Shown here: positions 55,056 through 63,898 of the stretch, one piece after another
How the letters are laid out: the number at the start of each line of letters is the position of its first letter
Position numbering within the stretch: the stretch's first letter is position 1
Origin: Psychroflexus tropicus DSM 15496
GTDB lineage: Bacteria > Bacteroidota > Bacteroidia > Flavobacteriales > Flavobacteriaceae
Reading direction: 5' to 3'
DNA length: 64,000 nt
Assembly (NCBI RefSeq): GCF_000378765.1
Contig: NZ_KB905346.1
Span: forward strand, 1 to 64,000
Program-made: the position numbers and the translations under genes
Notes under the pieces: generated by a model
Told to the model about the DNA's origin: nothing
The model's input: only the letters and a program-made list of their open reading frames with translations
The model's database searches: none

Positions 55056-55724
55056 ATGCCTAAGCACAATATACTCCTCGTTGATGATCACCCCATGATA
55101 ATTGCCGGTTTCGACCAAGCTTTAGATATCATTAGCGAGCGTAATCATAAAATGAAATTTAATAGTAATTCTGCTTTAGAGTGTGATACTGCTGCAGAAT
55201 TAATTAAAGACTCAGAAACCTCTTACGATCTTATATGTCTGGACTTATCTTTACCTGGAAGCAAAGACGGCAAGTATAATTCTGGCGAAGATTTAGCTCA
55301 ACTGGCACGTAAGCATCAGCCTGAAGCCAAATTATTGATTTGTACCATGCTTGAAAATAATTATAAGGTACTTAATGTGATGCGCAGGATAGATCCCGAC
55401 GGATTTCTGGTGAAGTCTGAAACCAATCCGGATATTTTAATTGCTGCGATTGAGAACTTACTAAGAGGAAAAACCTACCAAAGTGCCACTGTCCATCAAA
55501 TGCTAAAGCGAACTGTAGAGTATTCTCATAATATTGATGAGATAGACCTCAAAATTCTTTACCTCCTTTCTCAAGGTACCTTAACAAAAAATCTACCCGA
55601 AAGTATTGGCTTTTCACTGAGTGCTATCGAAAAGCGAAAAAAGCAAATGAAGCAGTTTTTTGATGTTTCCAACAGTAACGATAAGATTCTTCTAGAAAAA
55701 GCAAAAGAAAAGGGATTTTTATAG
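55056..55724 (+). CDS. response regulator (NarL-like)
   Basis: 222 residues: receiver domain with acidic pair D10/D11 and phospho-accepting D63 (LICLDLSLPGS), a Lys near 128 (DGFLVKSE), then a C-terminal HTH ('ILYLLSQGTLTKNLPESIGF', 'SAIEKRKKQMKQFF') of the LuxR/NarL type, though divergent. It pairs with the upstream kinase and should control transcription. The paired ACGGT palindromes nearby are candidate targets. A terminator overlaps its stop codon. Confidence 0.88.
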   Translation: MPKHNILLVDDHPMIIAGFDQALDIISERNHKMKFNSNSALECDTAAELIKDSETSYDLICLDLSLPGSKDGKYNSGEDLAQLARKHQPEAKLLICTMLENNYKVLNVMRRIDPDGFLVKSETNPDILIAAIENLLRGKTYQSATVHQMLKRTVEYSHNIDEIDLKILYLLSQGTLTKNLPESIGFSLSAIEKRKKQMKQFFDVSNSNDKILLEKAKEKGFL

Positions 55725-55737
55725 ATCCCTTTTTTTT
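55708..55737 (+). terminator. terminator of the two-component operon
   Basis: Stem AAAAGGGAT/ATCCCTTTT with an 8-nt loop and a T-run, overlapping the last codons of the response regulator. Confidence 0.85.
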
Positions 55738-55883
55738 AGATAGATATTTGTTGCCAGTTTGAGCTAGCTGATGATAAGAGCAATCAGCAATCAAAACAAC
55801 TCTAATACCGTAACTTGTCTTCGAGAGGACTTCATTCGGCATCCATTCCATACTTATACTTGTTGTGAGTTTTAATAAAATTC

Positions 55884-56030
55884 TGTCAATTCGAGTGAAA
55901 TATTTATCGAGAATAAGAATTTTTAGATTTGAATGAGTTCTCGACCTGCCTGCCTGCTGGCTGGTACAATTTTTTATCAAAAAATCACCCGCCTGAATGA
56001 CTTCGTCGGGCAGGCTCGAACAGACAATAT
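55884..56030. repeat. remnant of a dispersed intergenic repeat
   Basis: The 400-bp gap between the response regulator and the OmpA gene holds no supported ORF. It contains TGTCAATTCGAGTG, the inverted pair TCGAGAA (55908-55914)/TTCTCGA (55938-55944) and CCTGCCTGCCTGC with the partial inverse CGGGCAGGC near 56010. I recall such 'TGTCA.TTCGAG...TCGAGAA' and 'GCCTGCC..GGCAGGC' blocks as common intergenic repeats in flavobacterial genomes. Confidence 0.45.
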
Positions 56031-56124
56031 GCTATCTATTCCAATTCAAAATGCACCTCAGGTTAATACATAAAATTCTTATCAATTCTTTACAGGTCTT
56101 TAATAACCTTATTGATCTCATCTT

Positions 56125-57084
56125 TTATTCACTCAACAATCTAGAAATTTCATCCAATTTAGGTGTAAGGACAACCTCGATACGTCGGTTCTTAGATTTA
56201 CCAGCGCTTGAAGTATTTGAAGCAACGGGAGCAAATTCACCTTTTCCAGCTGCAGTTAGGTTTTGAGGGTTAATATTATTGTTTTTCAACAGTAATTTGA
56301 GAACTTCTGTCGCCCGTTTTGTAGATAAATCCCAATTATCGTTTAAAGGACCATTACCACCATAAGGTACATTATCAGTATGTCCTTCTATGAGAACAGC
56401 AATATCTGGATTTTGAGCCAAAACCTTTCCAAGTTCATTCACTGCTTTTTGCCCTTCTTTTCCTACATTCCAACTCCCAGAGTCAAAAAGTAATTTATTC
56501 TCCATAGACACATAAACTTTCCCGTCTCTCATTTCGACACTCAGGCCCTGACCTTCAAAGTTAGTTAACGCCCTGGATAGATTATCCTTTAAAGTTTGCA
56601 TCTTTTGCTCTTTTTCAGCGATAAGGCCTTCCAGTTCTGCTACGCGTCTCGATCTAGCCTCCAGGTCCTTTTGAAGCTGTTCTAATCGGGTCTGTTCTTT
56701 AGCTAAGGCTTTCTCTTTATCTTCCAAGGTCTGAAGTAATTCCCGGTTTTGCTTTGAATTTTCTGCAAGAGCCTGAGAACTGTTTTGTTCTAAAGCATTA
56801 TAGGATTGCTGAAGATTGTCCAGTGTATTCTTAGTTCGGTCCAGGTCTGCTAAAAGTTCGTCGCGCTGAGTTTTTAGTATCTCTATGCGGTCTCTAGCAT
56901 AGGCTAGGTCATCTTCAATTTTCACTCTCTCTGCATTAGCCTCCTCTAGCTTTCTCTCTAATTGTTGATTTACTCGCTGTAATGAATTATAATCTTCTTC
57001 CAACTCCAAAAAGCGTTTTTGGCTAACACAGCCCATTAGATTAAGAGTCAAAAAACCAATAAAAGCGTATTTCAATGTCTTCAT
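56125..57084 (-). CDS. OmpA-family lipoprotein with coiled coil
   Basis: 319 residues: lipoprotein signal (NLMGCVSQ, Cys at 19), a long coiled coil at about 25-175, and a C-terminal OmpA peptidoglycan-binding domain at 190-310 ('KLLFDSGSWNVGKEGQKAV', 'IEGHTDNVPYGG', 'GKGEFAPVASNTSSAGKSKN', 'NRRIEVVL'). It tethers the outer membrane to the cell wall. Length and layout match flavobacterial OmpA/MotB-type lipoproteins. Followed on the strand's upstream side by the exonuclease III gene, 42 bp apart. Confidence 0.9.
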   Translation of the reverse strand: MKTLKYAFIGFLTLNLMGCVSQKRFLELEEDYNSLQRVNQQLERKLEEANAERVKIEDDLAYARDRIEILKTQRDELLADLDRTKNTLDNLQQSYNALEQNSSQALAENSKQNRELLQTLEDKEKALAKEQTRLEQLQKDLEARSRRVAELEGLIAEKEQKMQTLKDNLSRALTNFEGQGLSVEMRDGKVYVSMENKLLFDSGSWNVGKEGQKAVNELGKVLAQNPDIAVLIEGHTDNVPYGGNGPLNDNWDLSTKRATEVLKLLLKNNNINPQNLTAAGKGEFAPVASNTSSAGKSKNRRIEVVLTPKLDEISRLLSE

Positions 57085-57126
57085 TTAATTTAAGATTTTA
57101 GGACTATAACGGTCATTGTTGAGTAT

Positions 57127-57891
57127 TTATTTTAGCTCCAGCATAACGGGGCAATGATCACTATGTTTTGCTTCAGGCAGTATAACTGACTTGGAAATTC
57201 TTTCTTCTATTTCATTAGCCACCAAAAGATAGTCTAAGCGCCATCCCTTATTATTGGCTCTGGCGTTGGCTCTATAACTCCACCAGGAATACTGAATCAC
57301 ATCTTCATTTAGTTTTCTAAAGGAGTCAACAAATCCAGTTTCATCCAGGAAACTGGAAAGCCATTTTCGTTCTGCAGGTAGAAAACCTGAAACAGTCTTT
57401 AGCCTCACCGGGTCATGAATATCGATAGCTTCGTGACAAATGTTATAATCTCCGCAAATCACGAGCTGAGGAATCTTTTGCTTAAGCTCTTCAATATAAG
57501 ATTTAAAATCATCCATGTAAGAAAACTTGTAGTCGAGTCTGGCATCATTGGTGCCTGATGGAAGGTAAAGGCTCATGATAGAAACATCATCGAAGTCTGC
57601 TCTTAGGTTTCTGCCCTCTTTATCCATATAATCTATTCCAGTTCCATACTCAATATGATTTGGTTCAATTCTAGAAATGATTCCTACACTACTGTAGCCT
57701 TTTTTCTCAGCCGAGTACCAATAACAATAATTGTAGCCTAAGTCTTCAAAAATGGAATTATCAATCTGTTCTGGTTGGGCTTTGGTTTCTTGAAAACAAA
57801 CAACATCTGCATCGGTGGAATCGATCCAATCTATCAATCCTTTCTTGAGTGCAGCACGAATACCATTGACATTATAAGAGATTATTTTCAT
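57127..57891 (-). CDS. xth: exodeoxyribonuclease III
   Basis: 254 residues, AP endonuclease/3' exonuclease of the EEP fold, acting in base excision repair. Motifs: 'MKIISYNVNGIRAALKKG' at the N-terminus, 'CFQETKAQPEQID' with catalytic Glu, 'CGDYNICHEAIDIHDP', 'WRLDYLLVA' and 'HSDHCPVMLEL' at the end. A TACTTTTG -7 box lies upstream at 57913-57906 on the minus strand. Confidence 0.95.
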   Translation of the reverse strand: MKIISYNVNGIRAALKKGLIDWIDSTDADVVCFQETKAQPEQIDNSIFEDLGYNYCYWYSAEKKGYSSVGIISRIEPNHIEYGTGIDYMDKEGRNLRADFDDVSIMSLYLPSGTNDARLDYKFSYMDDFKSYIEELKQKIPQLVICGDYNICHEAIDIHDPVRLKTVSGFLPAERKWLSSFLDETGFVDSFRKLNEDVIQYSWWSYRANARANNKGWRLDYLLVANEIEERISKSVILPEAKHSDHCPVMLELK

Positions 57892-58056
57892 ACAGGTTTT
57901 TAAACCAAAAGTATAAATAAGTAATCAACTGAATTTGTCAGTTTTTGATTTTTTAAGACGAATCCTCTGGTGGGGAAAAATCCGAAAATAATATGTTGAT
58001 TTTCAGCGCTATGAAATTTATCCTGTTAATAATTTACAAAAAATCATCAATTTATT

Positions 58057-58086
58057 TTTGAGAGATGAATATCTACCGTACATTTG
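58057..58086 (+). promoter_or_regulatory. promoter of a small RNA
   Basis: TTTG (58057-58060), 18 bp, TACATTTG (58079-58086): a full Bacteroidota consensus promoter pointing into a gap with no plus-strand gene downstream before a terminator. Confidence 0.75.
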
Positions 58087-58091
58087 TATTA

Positions 58092-58166
58092 GGATGAAGT
58101 TTTTTCATAATAGATTGGTTAGTTAAGAAAAGCCTTGAGCACTCGTTCAAGGCTTTTCTGTTTTAT
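58092..58166 (+). ncRNA. candidate small RNA
   Basis: A short transcript of about 70-75 nt is predicted from the promoter at 58057-58086 to a strong terminator, a perfect 13-bp stem AGAAAAGCCTTGA/TCAAGGCTTTTCT (58126-58138/58147-58159) followed by GTTTTAT. There is no real gene between, only a 10-codon ORF starting at 58094 (MKFFHNRLVS). It could be a trans-acting sRNA or an orphan leader. No known RNA family is recognised. Confidence 0.55.
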
Positions 58167-58184
58167 ATACTTTCCTGTTAACAA

Positions 58185-58212
58185 AAAAGACTTTCCCTAC
58201 GGAAAGCCTTTT
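58185..58212 (-). terminator. tyrS terminator
   Basis: Stem AAAAGACTTTCC/GGAAAGCCTTTT with a CTAC loop (one G-U pair in RNA), followed on the minus strand by a run of T. It ends tyrS. Confidence 0.82.
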
Positions 58213-58230
58213 AAATACTTTTTTTAACTA

Positions 58231-59526
58231 CTAATTGAACTTAATGAGGTAAGTGTTTTTCTTTCCTTTGTTAATCAATACATATCTTTCGTTAATTAGA
58301 TCCTTATCAGTAATCTTAAAGTCTAAATTGACTTTAGTTTTATTCACTGATATGGAATTTTCTTTTAACGCTCTTCTGGCTTCACCATTAGATTTTAAAA
58401 ATCCTGTCTCTGCGGAAAGCGCTGCTATCATGTCAAAATCTGTATTTAGCAAATCTCTACTTAGCTCTTTTAATGGAACACCTTCAAAAACGTCAAGAAA
58501 TGTCGCTTCATCAAGTCTTGCAAGATCTTCTTCAGTACTTTTTCCAAATAAAACTTTAGAGGCTTCTTTAGCTTTCTCTAAAGCCTCTTTGGAGTGAACT
58601 GTCGCTGTGATTTCATCTGCTAATCTATTTTGAAGCCGTCTCAAGTGAGGTTCTTTACTATGAGATAAGATTAAGCTATCGATTTCATCTTGTGATAAAA
58701 AAGTAAATATTTTGATAAATTTTTCAGCATCTTCATCACTGGTATTGATCCAGTATTGGTAGAACTTGTAAGGGGATGTTTTTGCTGGATCCAGCCAAAT
58801 ATTACCCGAAGCTGTCTTCCCAAATTTTGTTCCGTCTGCCTTTGTAATGAGAGGGCAGGTGAGGGCAAAGCCTTTACCTTGATCTATTCGTCTTATGAGC
58901 TCTGTTCCTGTGGTAATATTTCCCCACTGGTCACTTCCACCCATTTGTAATGTACAATGTTGAGTTCTGAATAAATGAAGAAAATCGTAACCCTGAACCA
59001 ATTGGTAGGTGAATTCAGTAAAGCTCATTCCTTCTTTAGACTCTGATGATAATCGTTTCTTTACAGAATCCTTGGACATCATATAATTCACAGTGATGTG
59101 TTTCCCTACATCTCTAATAAAGTCTAAGAATGAAAATTCTTTCATCCAGTCGTAATTATTAACTAACTGGGCTGAATTATCATCTGATGTATTAAAATCT
59201 AAAAACTTCGAAAGTTGGTTTTTAATCGCATTTTGGTTATGCCTTAGGGTCTCTTCGTCCAAAAGATTTCTTTCTTGAGATTTTCCAGAAGGATCGCCAA
59301 TCATACCGGTAGCACCTCCTATTAAGGCTACTGGCCGATGTCCAGCCAATTGAAAATGACGAAGCATCATTACGCCCACCAAATGACCTATGTGTAAGGA
59401 GTCTGCTGTGGGATCGATACCAACATAAGCAGCTCTAGAGGATTCATTCAGATGTTCTTGAGTACCCGGCATCAAATCGTGGACCATGCCTCTCCAGGTC
59501 ACTTCCTGTATAAAATCTTTTTTCAT
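58231..59526 (-). CDS. tyrS: tyrosine--tRNA ligase
   Basis: 431 residues, class I synthetase charging tRNA-Tyr. HIGH motif at 45-48 (SLHIGHLVG), substrate loop '[18 protein letters not shown]', KMSKS-type KFGKT near residue 230, and an S4 RNA-binding domain at the C-terminus (about 365-430). The ATG at 59526 (MKKDFIQEV) is preferred over 59547, which overlaps the -7 box of its promoter. No leader-peptide attenuator or T-box is seen in its 20-nt leader, unlike phhA. Confidence 0.97.
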   Translation of the reverse strand: MKKDFIQEVTWRGMVHDLMPGTQEHLNESSRAAYVGIDPTADSLHIGHLVGVMMLRHFQLAGHRPVALIGGATGMIGDPSGKSQERNLLDEETLRHNQNAIKNQLSKFLDFNTSDDNSAQLVNNYDWMKEFSFLDFIRDVGKHITVNYMMSKDSVKKRLSSESKEGMSFTEFTYQLVQGYDFLHLFRTQHCTLQMGGSDQWGNITTGTELIRRIDQGKGFALTCPLITKADGTKFGKTASGNIWLDPAKTSPYKFYQYWINTSDEDAEKFIKIFTFLSQDEIDSLILSHSKEPHLRRLQNRLADEITATVHSKEALEKAKEASKVLFGKSTEEDLARLDEATFLDVFEGVPLKELSRDLLNTDFDMIAALSAETGFLKSNGEARRALKENSISVNKTKVNLDFKITDKDLINERYVLINKGKKNTYLIKFN

Positions 59527-59546
59527 ATTTATCTTATGATTTCGCA

Positions 59547-59575
59547 CAAAGATATTATAATGAAAAAATTATCAA
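59547..59575 (-). promoter_or_regulatory. tyrS promoter
   Basis: TTG (59575-59573), 18 bp, TATCTTTG (59554-59547) on the minus strand: full consensus promoter. Confidence 0.75.
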
Positions 59576-59600
59576 CTTTCGATTTTCGTATATTTACCAA

Positions 59601-60599
59601 ATGAATTTACTAACGGGAGCAACAGGACTTGTTGGTGCACACTTGCTAGCATACCTTATTTCTAAAAAAGTCAAAACTCGTGCTTTGTTTAGAACCGAAA
59701 ACAAGAAGCAACAAGCCATCAACGTACTACTGAAATACGACATATCAGATGATCAGTTGGAGAAGTATATAGAATGGTATAGGTGCGATATCTTAGATCT
59801 TCCTGCTTTAGAATTAGCTTTTGAGGGTGTAACTCATGTTTACCATTGCGCTGGATTCATTAGTAACAGTCCTTCAGATTACAAGCTTATGCGTAAGGTG
59901 AATATTGAAGGCACAGCCCATATGGTTAATCTATCAATCCATTTTGGTATTGAAAAATTTGGGCATGTTAGTTCTATTGCAACACTTGGGAAGCCTATCT
60001 CACCGCAAACTGAGATTACTGAGAAGACTCCTCTAGCAGAAGATCAAAAACCCTCTGCTTACGAAATTAGTAAGTACGGGGCCGAAATGGAAGTATGGAG
60101 AGCTTCTCAGGAGGGCTTAAAAGTCGTTATCCTTAATCCTGGAATCATTCTTGGCGATGGATTCTATAGCACAGGAAGTGGGAAGCTTCTCTCGAAAATG
60201 AAAAATGGGGTGAAAATATTTCCACCAAAGATTACTGGTTTCGTTGGGGTTTATGATGTGTGCAAGGCCATGATCAAATTGATGGACAGCAACATCATCA
60301 ATGAAAGGTACATCTTAGTATCAGAGAATTTATCTTTTTATCATGTTATGAGCCTTTTTGCATCAAAATTCAATAAACCTGCTCCTGACATAGAACTAAA
60401 ACCCTGGATGTTGTATATCACATGGTTTTTCGAAATTCTAAGGTCTTTTTTTACAAGCTATAAACGCCAGCTTACCTTAGAAGTCATCCCAGATTTATTT
60501 AAAAATGCTTTGTACTCTTCCAATAAAATTAAAAATGAACTAGATTTTGAATTTGAACCTATAGAAGTGTATCTGGATAGAATTTATCAAAGGTATTAA
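59601..60599 (+). CDS. NAD-dependent epimerase/dehydratase family protein (extended SDR)
   Basis: 332 residues with an N-terminal Rossmann motif TGATGLVGAHL (GxxGxxG), 'DILDLPALELAFEGVTHVYH', and the catalytic YxxxK as YEISK. Extended SDR enzymes act on nucleotide sugars or other alcohols; the substrate is unknown. It is divergent from tyrS and convergent with DUF4296, overlapping the latter's end by 4 bp. Confidence 0.88.
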   Translation: MNLLTGATGLVGAHLLAYLISKKVKTRALFRTENKKQQAINVLLKYDISDDQLEKYIEWYRCDILDLPALELAFEGVTHVYHCAGFISNSPSDYKLMRKVNIEGTAHMVNLSIHFGIEKFGHVSSIATLGKPISPQTEITEKTPLAEDQKPSAYEISKYGAEMEVWRASQEGLKVVILNPGIILGDGFYSTGSGKLLSKMKNGVKIFPPKITGFVGVYDVCKAMIKLMDSNIINERYILVSENLSFYHVMSLFASKFNKPAPDIELKPWMLYITWFFEILRSFFTSYKRQLTLEVIPDLFKNALYSSNKIKNELDFEFEPIEVYLDRIYQRY

Positions 60600-61051
60600 T
60601 CAATACTTTTATCCCGGGTAATCATTATTTTCTTCGGGATCGTATCAAGTTTACGAATTGAATCTTGTTTCTTTTTTTCCACTCTTCTTAGACTATCTGT
60701 AACTTCCGAAATGGAATCATAGGCTTTTTCTAAACGTGTAATACTGTCTTTTACTTTTTGATAGATCTCTAAATTTTCATCAAATTTCAAGTTGTAGTAA
60801 AGTAGATTCTGTTTGAGATCTGTACTGTCTATCTTGTATTTAAGGGATAAAAATTCAAGCATTTCAACATCTAATTCCTCAAGCCTTTTCTCATTGACTC
60901 CAGTAGCTGCATCGAGCAAAACCATATCGTAAATCAGATCTTTCATTTCTGATTTTGTCAACAAAGTATTGGGTTTCTCAACCTCCTTAACATCCTGACA
61001 ACTCAAGAGTAAGAAAAGATTTAACAGCCCTAAAGCAAATATCAGTTTCAT
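60596..61051 (-). CDS. DUF4296 domain lipoprotein
   Basis: 151 residues: lipoprotein signal (LFLLLSCQD, Cys near 18), then the DUF4296 helical domain ('LTKSEMKDLIYDMVLLDAAT', 'EFLSLKYKIDSTDLKQNLLYY') and a Lys/Asp-rich coiled-coil tail. Function unknown; conserved in Bacteroidota. I chose ATG 61051 because the signal starts there. It begins 1 bp after the dihydroorotase gene. Confidence 0.85.
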   Translation of the reverse strand: MKLIFALGLLNLFLLLSCQDVKEVEKPNTLLTKSEMKDLIYDMVLLDAATGVNEKRLEELDVEMLEFLSLKYKIDSTDLKQNLLYYNLKFDENLEIYQKVKDSITRLEKAYDSISEVTDSLRRVEKKKQDSIRKLDTIPKKIMITRDKSID

Positions 61052-61052
61052 A

Positions 61053-62393
61053 TTATCGATCAAATTCTAAGCGTTCACCAAACAGTCCATCATTGAATTT
61101 AAAATTCTCAAATACAAGGTGTCCATTTACAAAAGTGTGAGTCACTCTGGACTTGAAACTTGTTCCTTCGAAAGGGGACCAGCCGCATTTATAAAAAATA
61201 TTTCTCGAGTTGACGGTCCAAGGTGCCAAAGTGTCGACCAATACCAAATCTGCTTTATAGCCTTCTTTAATAAATCCTCTTAGGTGAATATCAAATAATA
61301 GAGCCGGATTGTGGCACATTTTTTCTACAATTTTTTCTAAAGATAGCTTCCCCTGATGATAAAATTCCAGCATTGCCGGTAAAGCGTGTTGGACAAGGGG
61401 TCCCCCGCTAGGGGCTTTTGTGTATACATTATCTTTTTCTTCCTTAGTATGAGGAGCATGATCTGTAGCAACAACGTCGAGTAAGTTCTTATTCAGAGCT
61501 TTGAGTAATTCTTGTTTATCCTTAGCTGTTTTTACCGCTGGATTCCACTTGATATGAGTTCCTTTTTTATTATAATCGGACTCGTCAAACCACAAATGGT
61601 GTATACATACTTCTGCGGTTATCTTTTTCTTCTTTAGAGGTAGCTTATTAGAGAATAATTTCAATTCTTTAGCGGTAGACAAGTGAAATACATGTAGTCT
61701 AGCTCCTGTCTTTTTAGCTAAAGCAACTGCTTTGGAAGAGGAAAGGTAGCAGGCTTCTTCACTTCTGATTTTGGGGTGCAGATGGATAGGAATATCTTCT
61801 CCATATTCTTCAAGATGTGCTTGTAAATTTCTTTGAATTGTATCTTCATCTTCGCAGTGTGTGGCTATGATAAGTGGAGAATGTTTAAAAATATCCTCCA
61901 GAACTTTTTCATCGTCCACAAGCATGTTGCCTGTAGATGAACCTAGGAATAATTTTAAGGCTGCTGTTGTTTTTGGGTTCACTTTCTTGATCTCCTCTAA
62001 ATTGTCATTTGTGCCTCCAAACATAAAGGAGTAATTAGCATAAGAGTTATCTTTTGCCATATCAAACTTCTCCTCTAATTTTTCAATTGTCGTGGTTTGG
62101 GGGTTGGTGTTTGGCATTTCGAAGTAGGAGGTAATGCCTCCAGAAACCGCAGCTTTAGACCCAGTTAATATGGTTTCTTTATGGGTTAGCCCAGGCTCTC
62201 TAAAATGAACTTGGTCATCTATAATTCCGGGGATTAAATGCTTGCCGCCAGCATCAATAATCTTAATATCACTTGATTTTGCACTTATAGATGAAGAGAC
62301 TTCTACTATGATATCATTTTTGATATGAACATCGCCTTCAAAGATTTTATTTTCATTGACGATTTTTGCATTTTTAATCAGATACTCTGTCAT
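61053..62393 (-). CDS. pyrC: dihydroorotase
   Basis: 446 residues, an amidohydrolase that closes the ring of carbamoyl-aspartate to dihydroorotate in pyrimidine synthesis. Marks: 'LIPGIIDDQVHFREPGLTHK' near 50-70, 'GGITSYFEMPNTNPQ', 'IATHCEDEDTI', 'ATDHAPHTKEEKDN'. The first His of the usual HxH is Gln here (DDQVHF); I recall this as normal for the Bacteroidota type, not a defect. The stop lies 1 bp from the DUF4296 start; the GT2 gene is 3 bp upstream. Confidence 0.9.
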   Translation of the reverse strand: MTEYLIKNAKIVNENKIFEGDVHIKNDIIVEVSSSISAKSSDIKIIDAGGKHLIPGIIDDQVHFREPGLTHKETILTGSKAAVSGGITSYFEMPNTNPQTTTIEKLEEKFDMAKDNSYANYSFMFGGTNDNLEEIKKVNPKTTAALKLFLGSSTGNMLVDDEKVLEDIFKHSPLIIATHCEDEDTIQRNLQAHLEEYGEDIPIHLHPKIRSEEACYLSSSKAVALAKKTGARLHVFHLSTAKELKLFSNKLPLKKKKITAEVCIHHLWFDESDYNKKGTHIKWNPAVKTAKDKQELLKALNKNLLDVVATDHAPHTKEEKDNVYTKAPSGGPLVQHALPAMLEFYHQGKLSLEKIVEKMCHNPALLFDIHLRGFIKEGYKADLVLVDTLAPWTVNSRNIFYKCGWSPFEGTSFKSRVTHTFVNGHLVFENFKFNDGLFGERLEFDR

Positions 62394-62396
62394 AAA

Positions 62397-63125
62397 TTAA
62401 ATTTTTCCAAAGAGGCTTTTAAGCTTCAAGGTGATAACTCCAAATACAGCTTCCTTAATGATTCCACTACTCATTTTAGATTTACCTTTTGTTCGATCTG
62501 TAAAGATAACAGGGATCTCTTTGAGTTTAAATCCTTTTTGGAAAGCTTTAAATTTCATTTCTATCTGAAACGCATATCCAACAAATTTTATTTTATCTAA
62601 ATCTATAGTTTCTAACACCTTGCGCTTATAACAGATAAAACCAGCCGTAGTATCCTCAATTGGCATCCTTGTTATAGCTTTAACGTATTTGGAAGCCATC
62701 CATGATAGTAATACGCGTTTCATAGGCCAATTAATCACATTTACACCAGTGATATACCTGGAGCCAATCGTTACATCGTAATTTTCCTTAAGACAGGAGT
62801 TGTAAAGCCGGATTAAATCATTTGGGTTGTGTGAGAAATCTGCATCCATCTCAAAAATATAATCGTACTTTCTCTTTAAAGCCCATTGAAAGCCGTGTAA
62901 ATAAGCTTTTCCCAATCCGCTTTTAGAAGTTCTTATTTCCAGGTGCAACTTTTCAGGGTACTCTTCCTGTAATTTATGAACTAAAGACCAGGTACCGTCT
63001 GGAGATGAATCATCAACAACTAGAATTTCAAAATCAACGGGTTGAGAAAAAATATTTTTAACTATTTTCTCAATATTTTCAATTTCGTTGTATGTGGGGA
63101 TGATGACTAATTTTTGAGGCATCAA
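62397..63125 (-). CDS. polyprenol monophosphomannose synthase (GT2)
   Basis: 242 residues, GT-A glycosyltransferase of the dolichyl-phosphate mannosyltransferase type: 'LVIIPTYNEIENIEKIV', 'ILVVDDSSPDGTWSLV', 'YIFEMDADFSHNPNDLIRLY', 'ITRMPIEDTTAGFICYKRKV'. It transfers a hexose from a nucleotide sugar to a polyprenol phosphate. Lacks C-terminal TM helices, as in the short class. The second Met (MPQKL) is an alternative start. First gene of the pyrC-DUF4296 operon; a TATATTTG -7 box lies at 63154-63147. Confidence 0.9.
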   Translation of the reverse strand: MMPQKLVIIPTYNEIENIEKIVKNIFSQPVDFEILVVDDSSPDGTWSLVHKLQEEYPEKLHLEIRTSKSGLGKAYLHGFQWALKRKYDYIFEMDADFSHNPNDLIRLYNSCLKENYDVTIGSRYITGVNVINWPMKRVLLSWMASKYVKAITRMPIEDTTAGFICYKRKVLETIDLDKIKFVGYAFQIEMKFKAFQKGFKLKEIPVIFTDRTKGKSKMSSGIIKEAVFGVITLKLKSLFGKI

Positions 63126-63197
63126 GTGTGGTTGAAAGTTGATTCACAAATATAGATTTTACCAACTAAAAGTCATCCATAAAAGGCTGTTTTAATT

Positions 63198-63205
63198 TAC
63201 ATTTG
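63198..63205 (+). promoter_or_regulatory. -7 box of the DUF4271 gene
   Basis: TACATTTG, an exact TAnnTTTG match 14 bp before the TTG start at 63220. No clear -33 element. Confidence 0.4.
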
Positions 63206-63219
63206 CTTTAAAAACGTTT

Positions 63220-63867
63220 TTGTTTCAATCGTTAAGACCACATATAGATCACCATTGGACCGTAGCCACATTCTTTTTTGTGCTCATTATCTTAGTGGTT
63301 GTTAAGTGGAACAAGACTAGCTATTTTTTTTCCTATCTCAACTCCCTTTACACGTCAAATTTTTATTCGAAAAAATTTCTTGAAAAAAGAAGGATAGAAC
63401 TTTCAGAAGTTCTCTTATTCATAGGTAGTTTGTTCGGTTTGTCGTACTTTATTATGATCATTACTGAAAGTTTAGACTTCTCCATTCTAACTCATCTTCA
63501 AATTCTATTTTTAATTTCGATTTTTGTACTAAGTAAATACCTGGTCGAGAAAATGCTTGGAGATCTATTTGAAATAGATCAAATATTGAACAAATACTTG
63601 TTTTATAAGCAGGGAGTTCTCAGCTGGTTAGCGTTATTTTTTTTATTTCCTGCCGGACTTTTTTTATACTTTCAAGGTAGCTACAGTCCAATAATAGTTT
63701 TAGGGATTGTAACCGTGGCTGTGTTGGTGTACGCGTTCAAATTATTTTCCTTTGTCGGTTTATATCAAAAACACATTTTAGCATATTGGTTTTATTTTAT
63801 TTTGTACCTTTGCGCTTTTGAAATTGCACCCTATTTGATTCTTTTTAAGGTTTTAAAAATCAATTGA
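63220..63867 (+). CDS. DUF4271 membrane protein
   Basis: 215 residues with about six TM helices and the flavobacterial DUF4271 pattern: W/H-rich start 'HHWTVATFFFVLIILVVVKW', 'FLISIFVLSKYLVEKMLGDL', 'LYFQGSYSPIIVLGIV'. Function unknown. No ATG is available between the in-frame stop at 63193 and the conserved start, so TTG 63220 is the likely start. In flavobacteria it precedes hemD, as here. Confidence 0.82.
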   Translation: MFQSLRPHIDHHWTVATFFFVLIILVVVKWNKTSYFFSYLNSLYTSNFYSKKFLEKRRIELSEVLLFIGSLFGLSYFIMIITESLDFSILTHLQILFLISIFVLSKYLVEKMLGDLFEIDQILNKYLFYKQGVLSWLALFFLFPAGLFLYFQGSYSPIIVLGIVTVAVLVYAFKLFSFVGLYQKHILAYWFYFILYLCAFEIAPYLILFKVLKIN

Positions 63868-63898
63868 ATAAGCAAGGTGTAGTATAAAACTAAGCTAT

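Noticed and set aside
55624-55980. 118-codon minus-strand ORF after the response regulator
   Set aside because: Half lies antisense to the HTH coding region and half in repeat-like DNA; no motif.
59527-59600. T-box or leader-peptide attenuator for tyrS
   Set aside because: Only about 20 nt separate the -7 box from the start codon; no room for such a structure.
61100-62390. Dihydroorotase with Gln instead of His in the HxH metal motif
   Set aside because: I considered this an inactivating change, but the DDQVHFREPG form is what I recall for the Bacteroidota type, so I do not count it as a defect.
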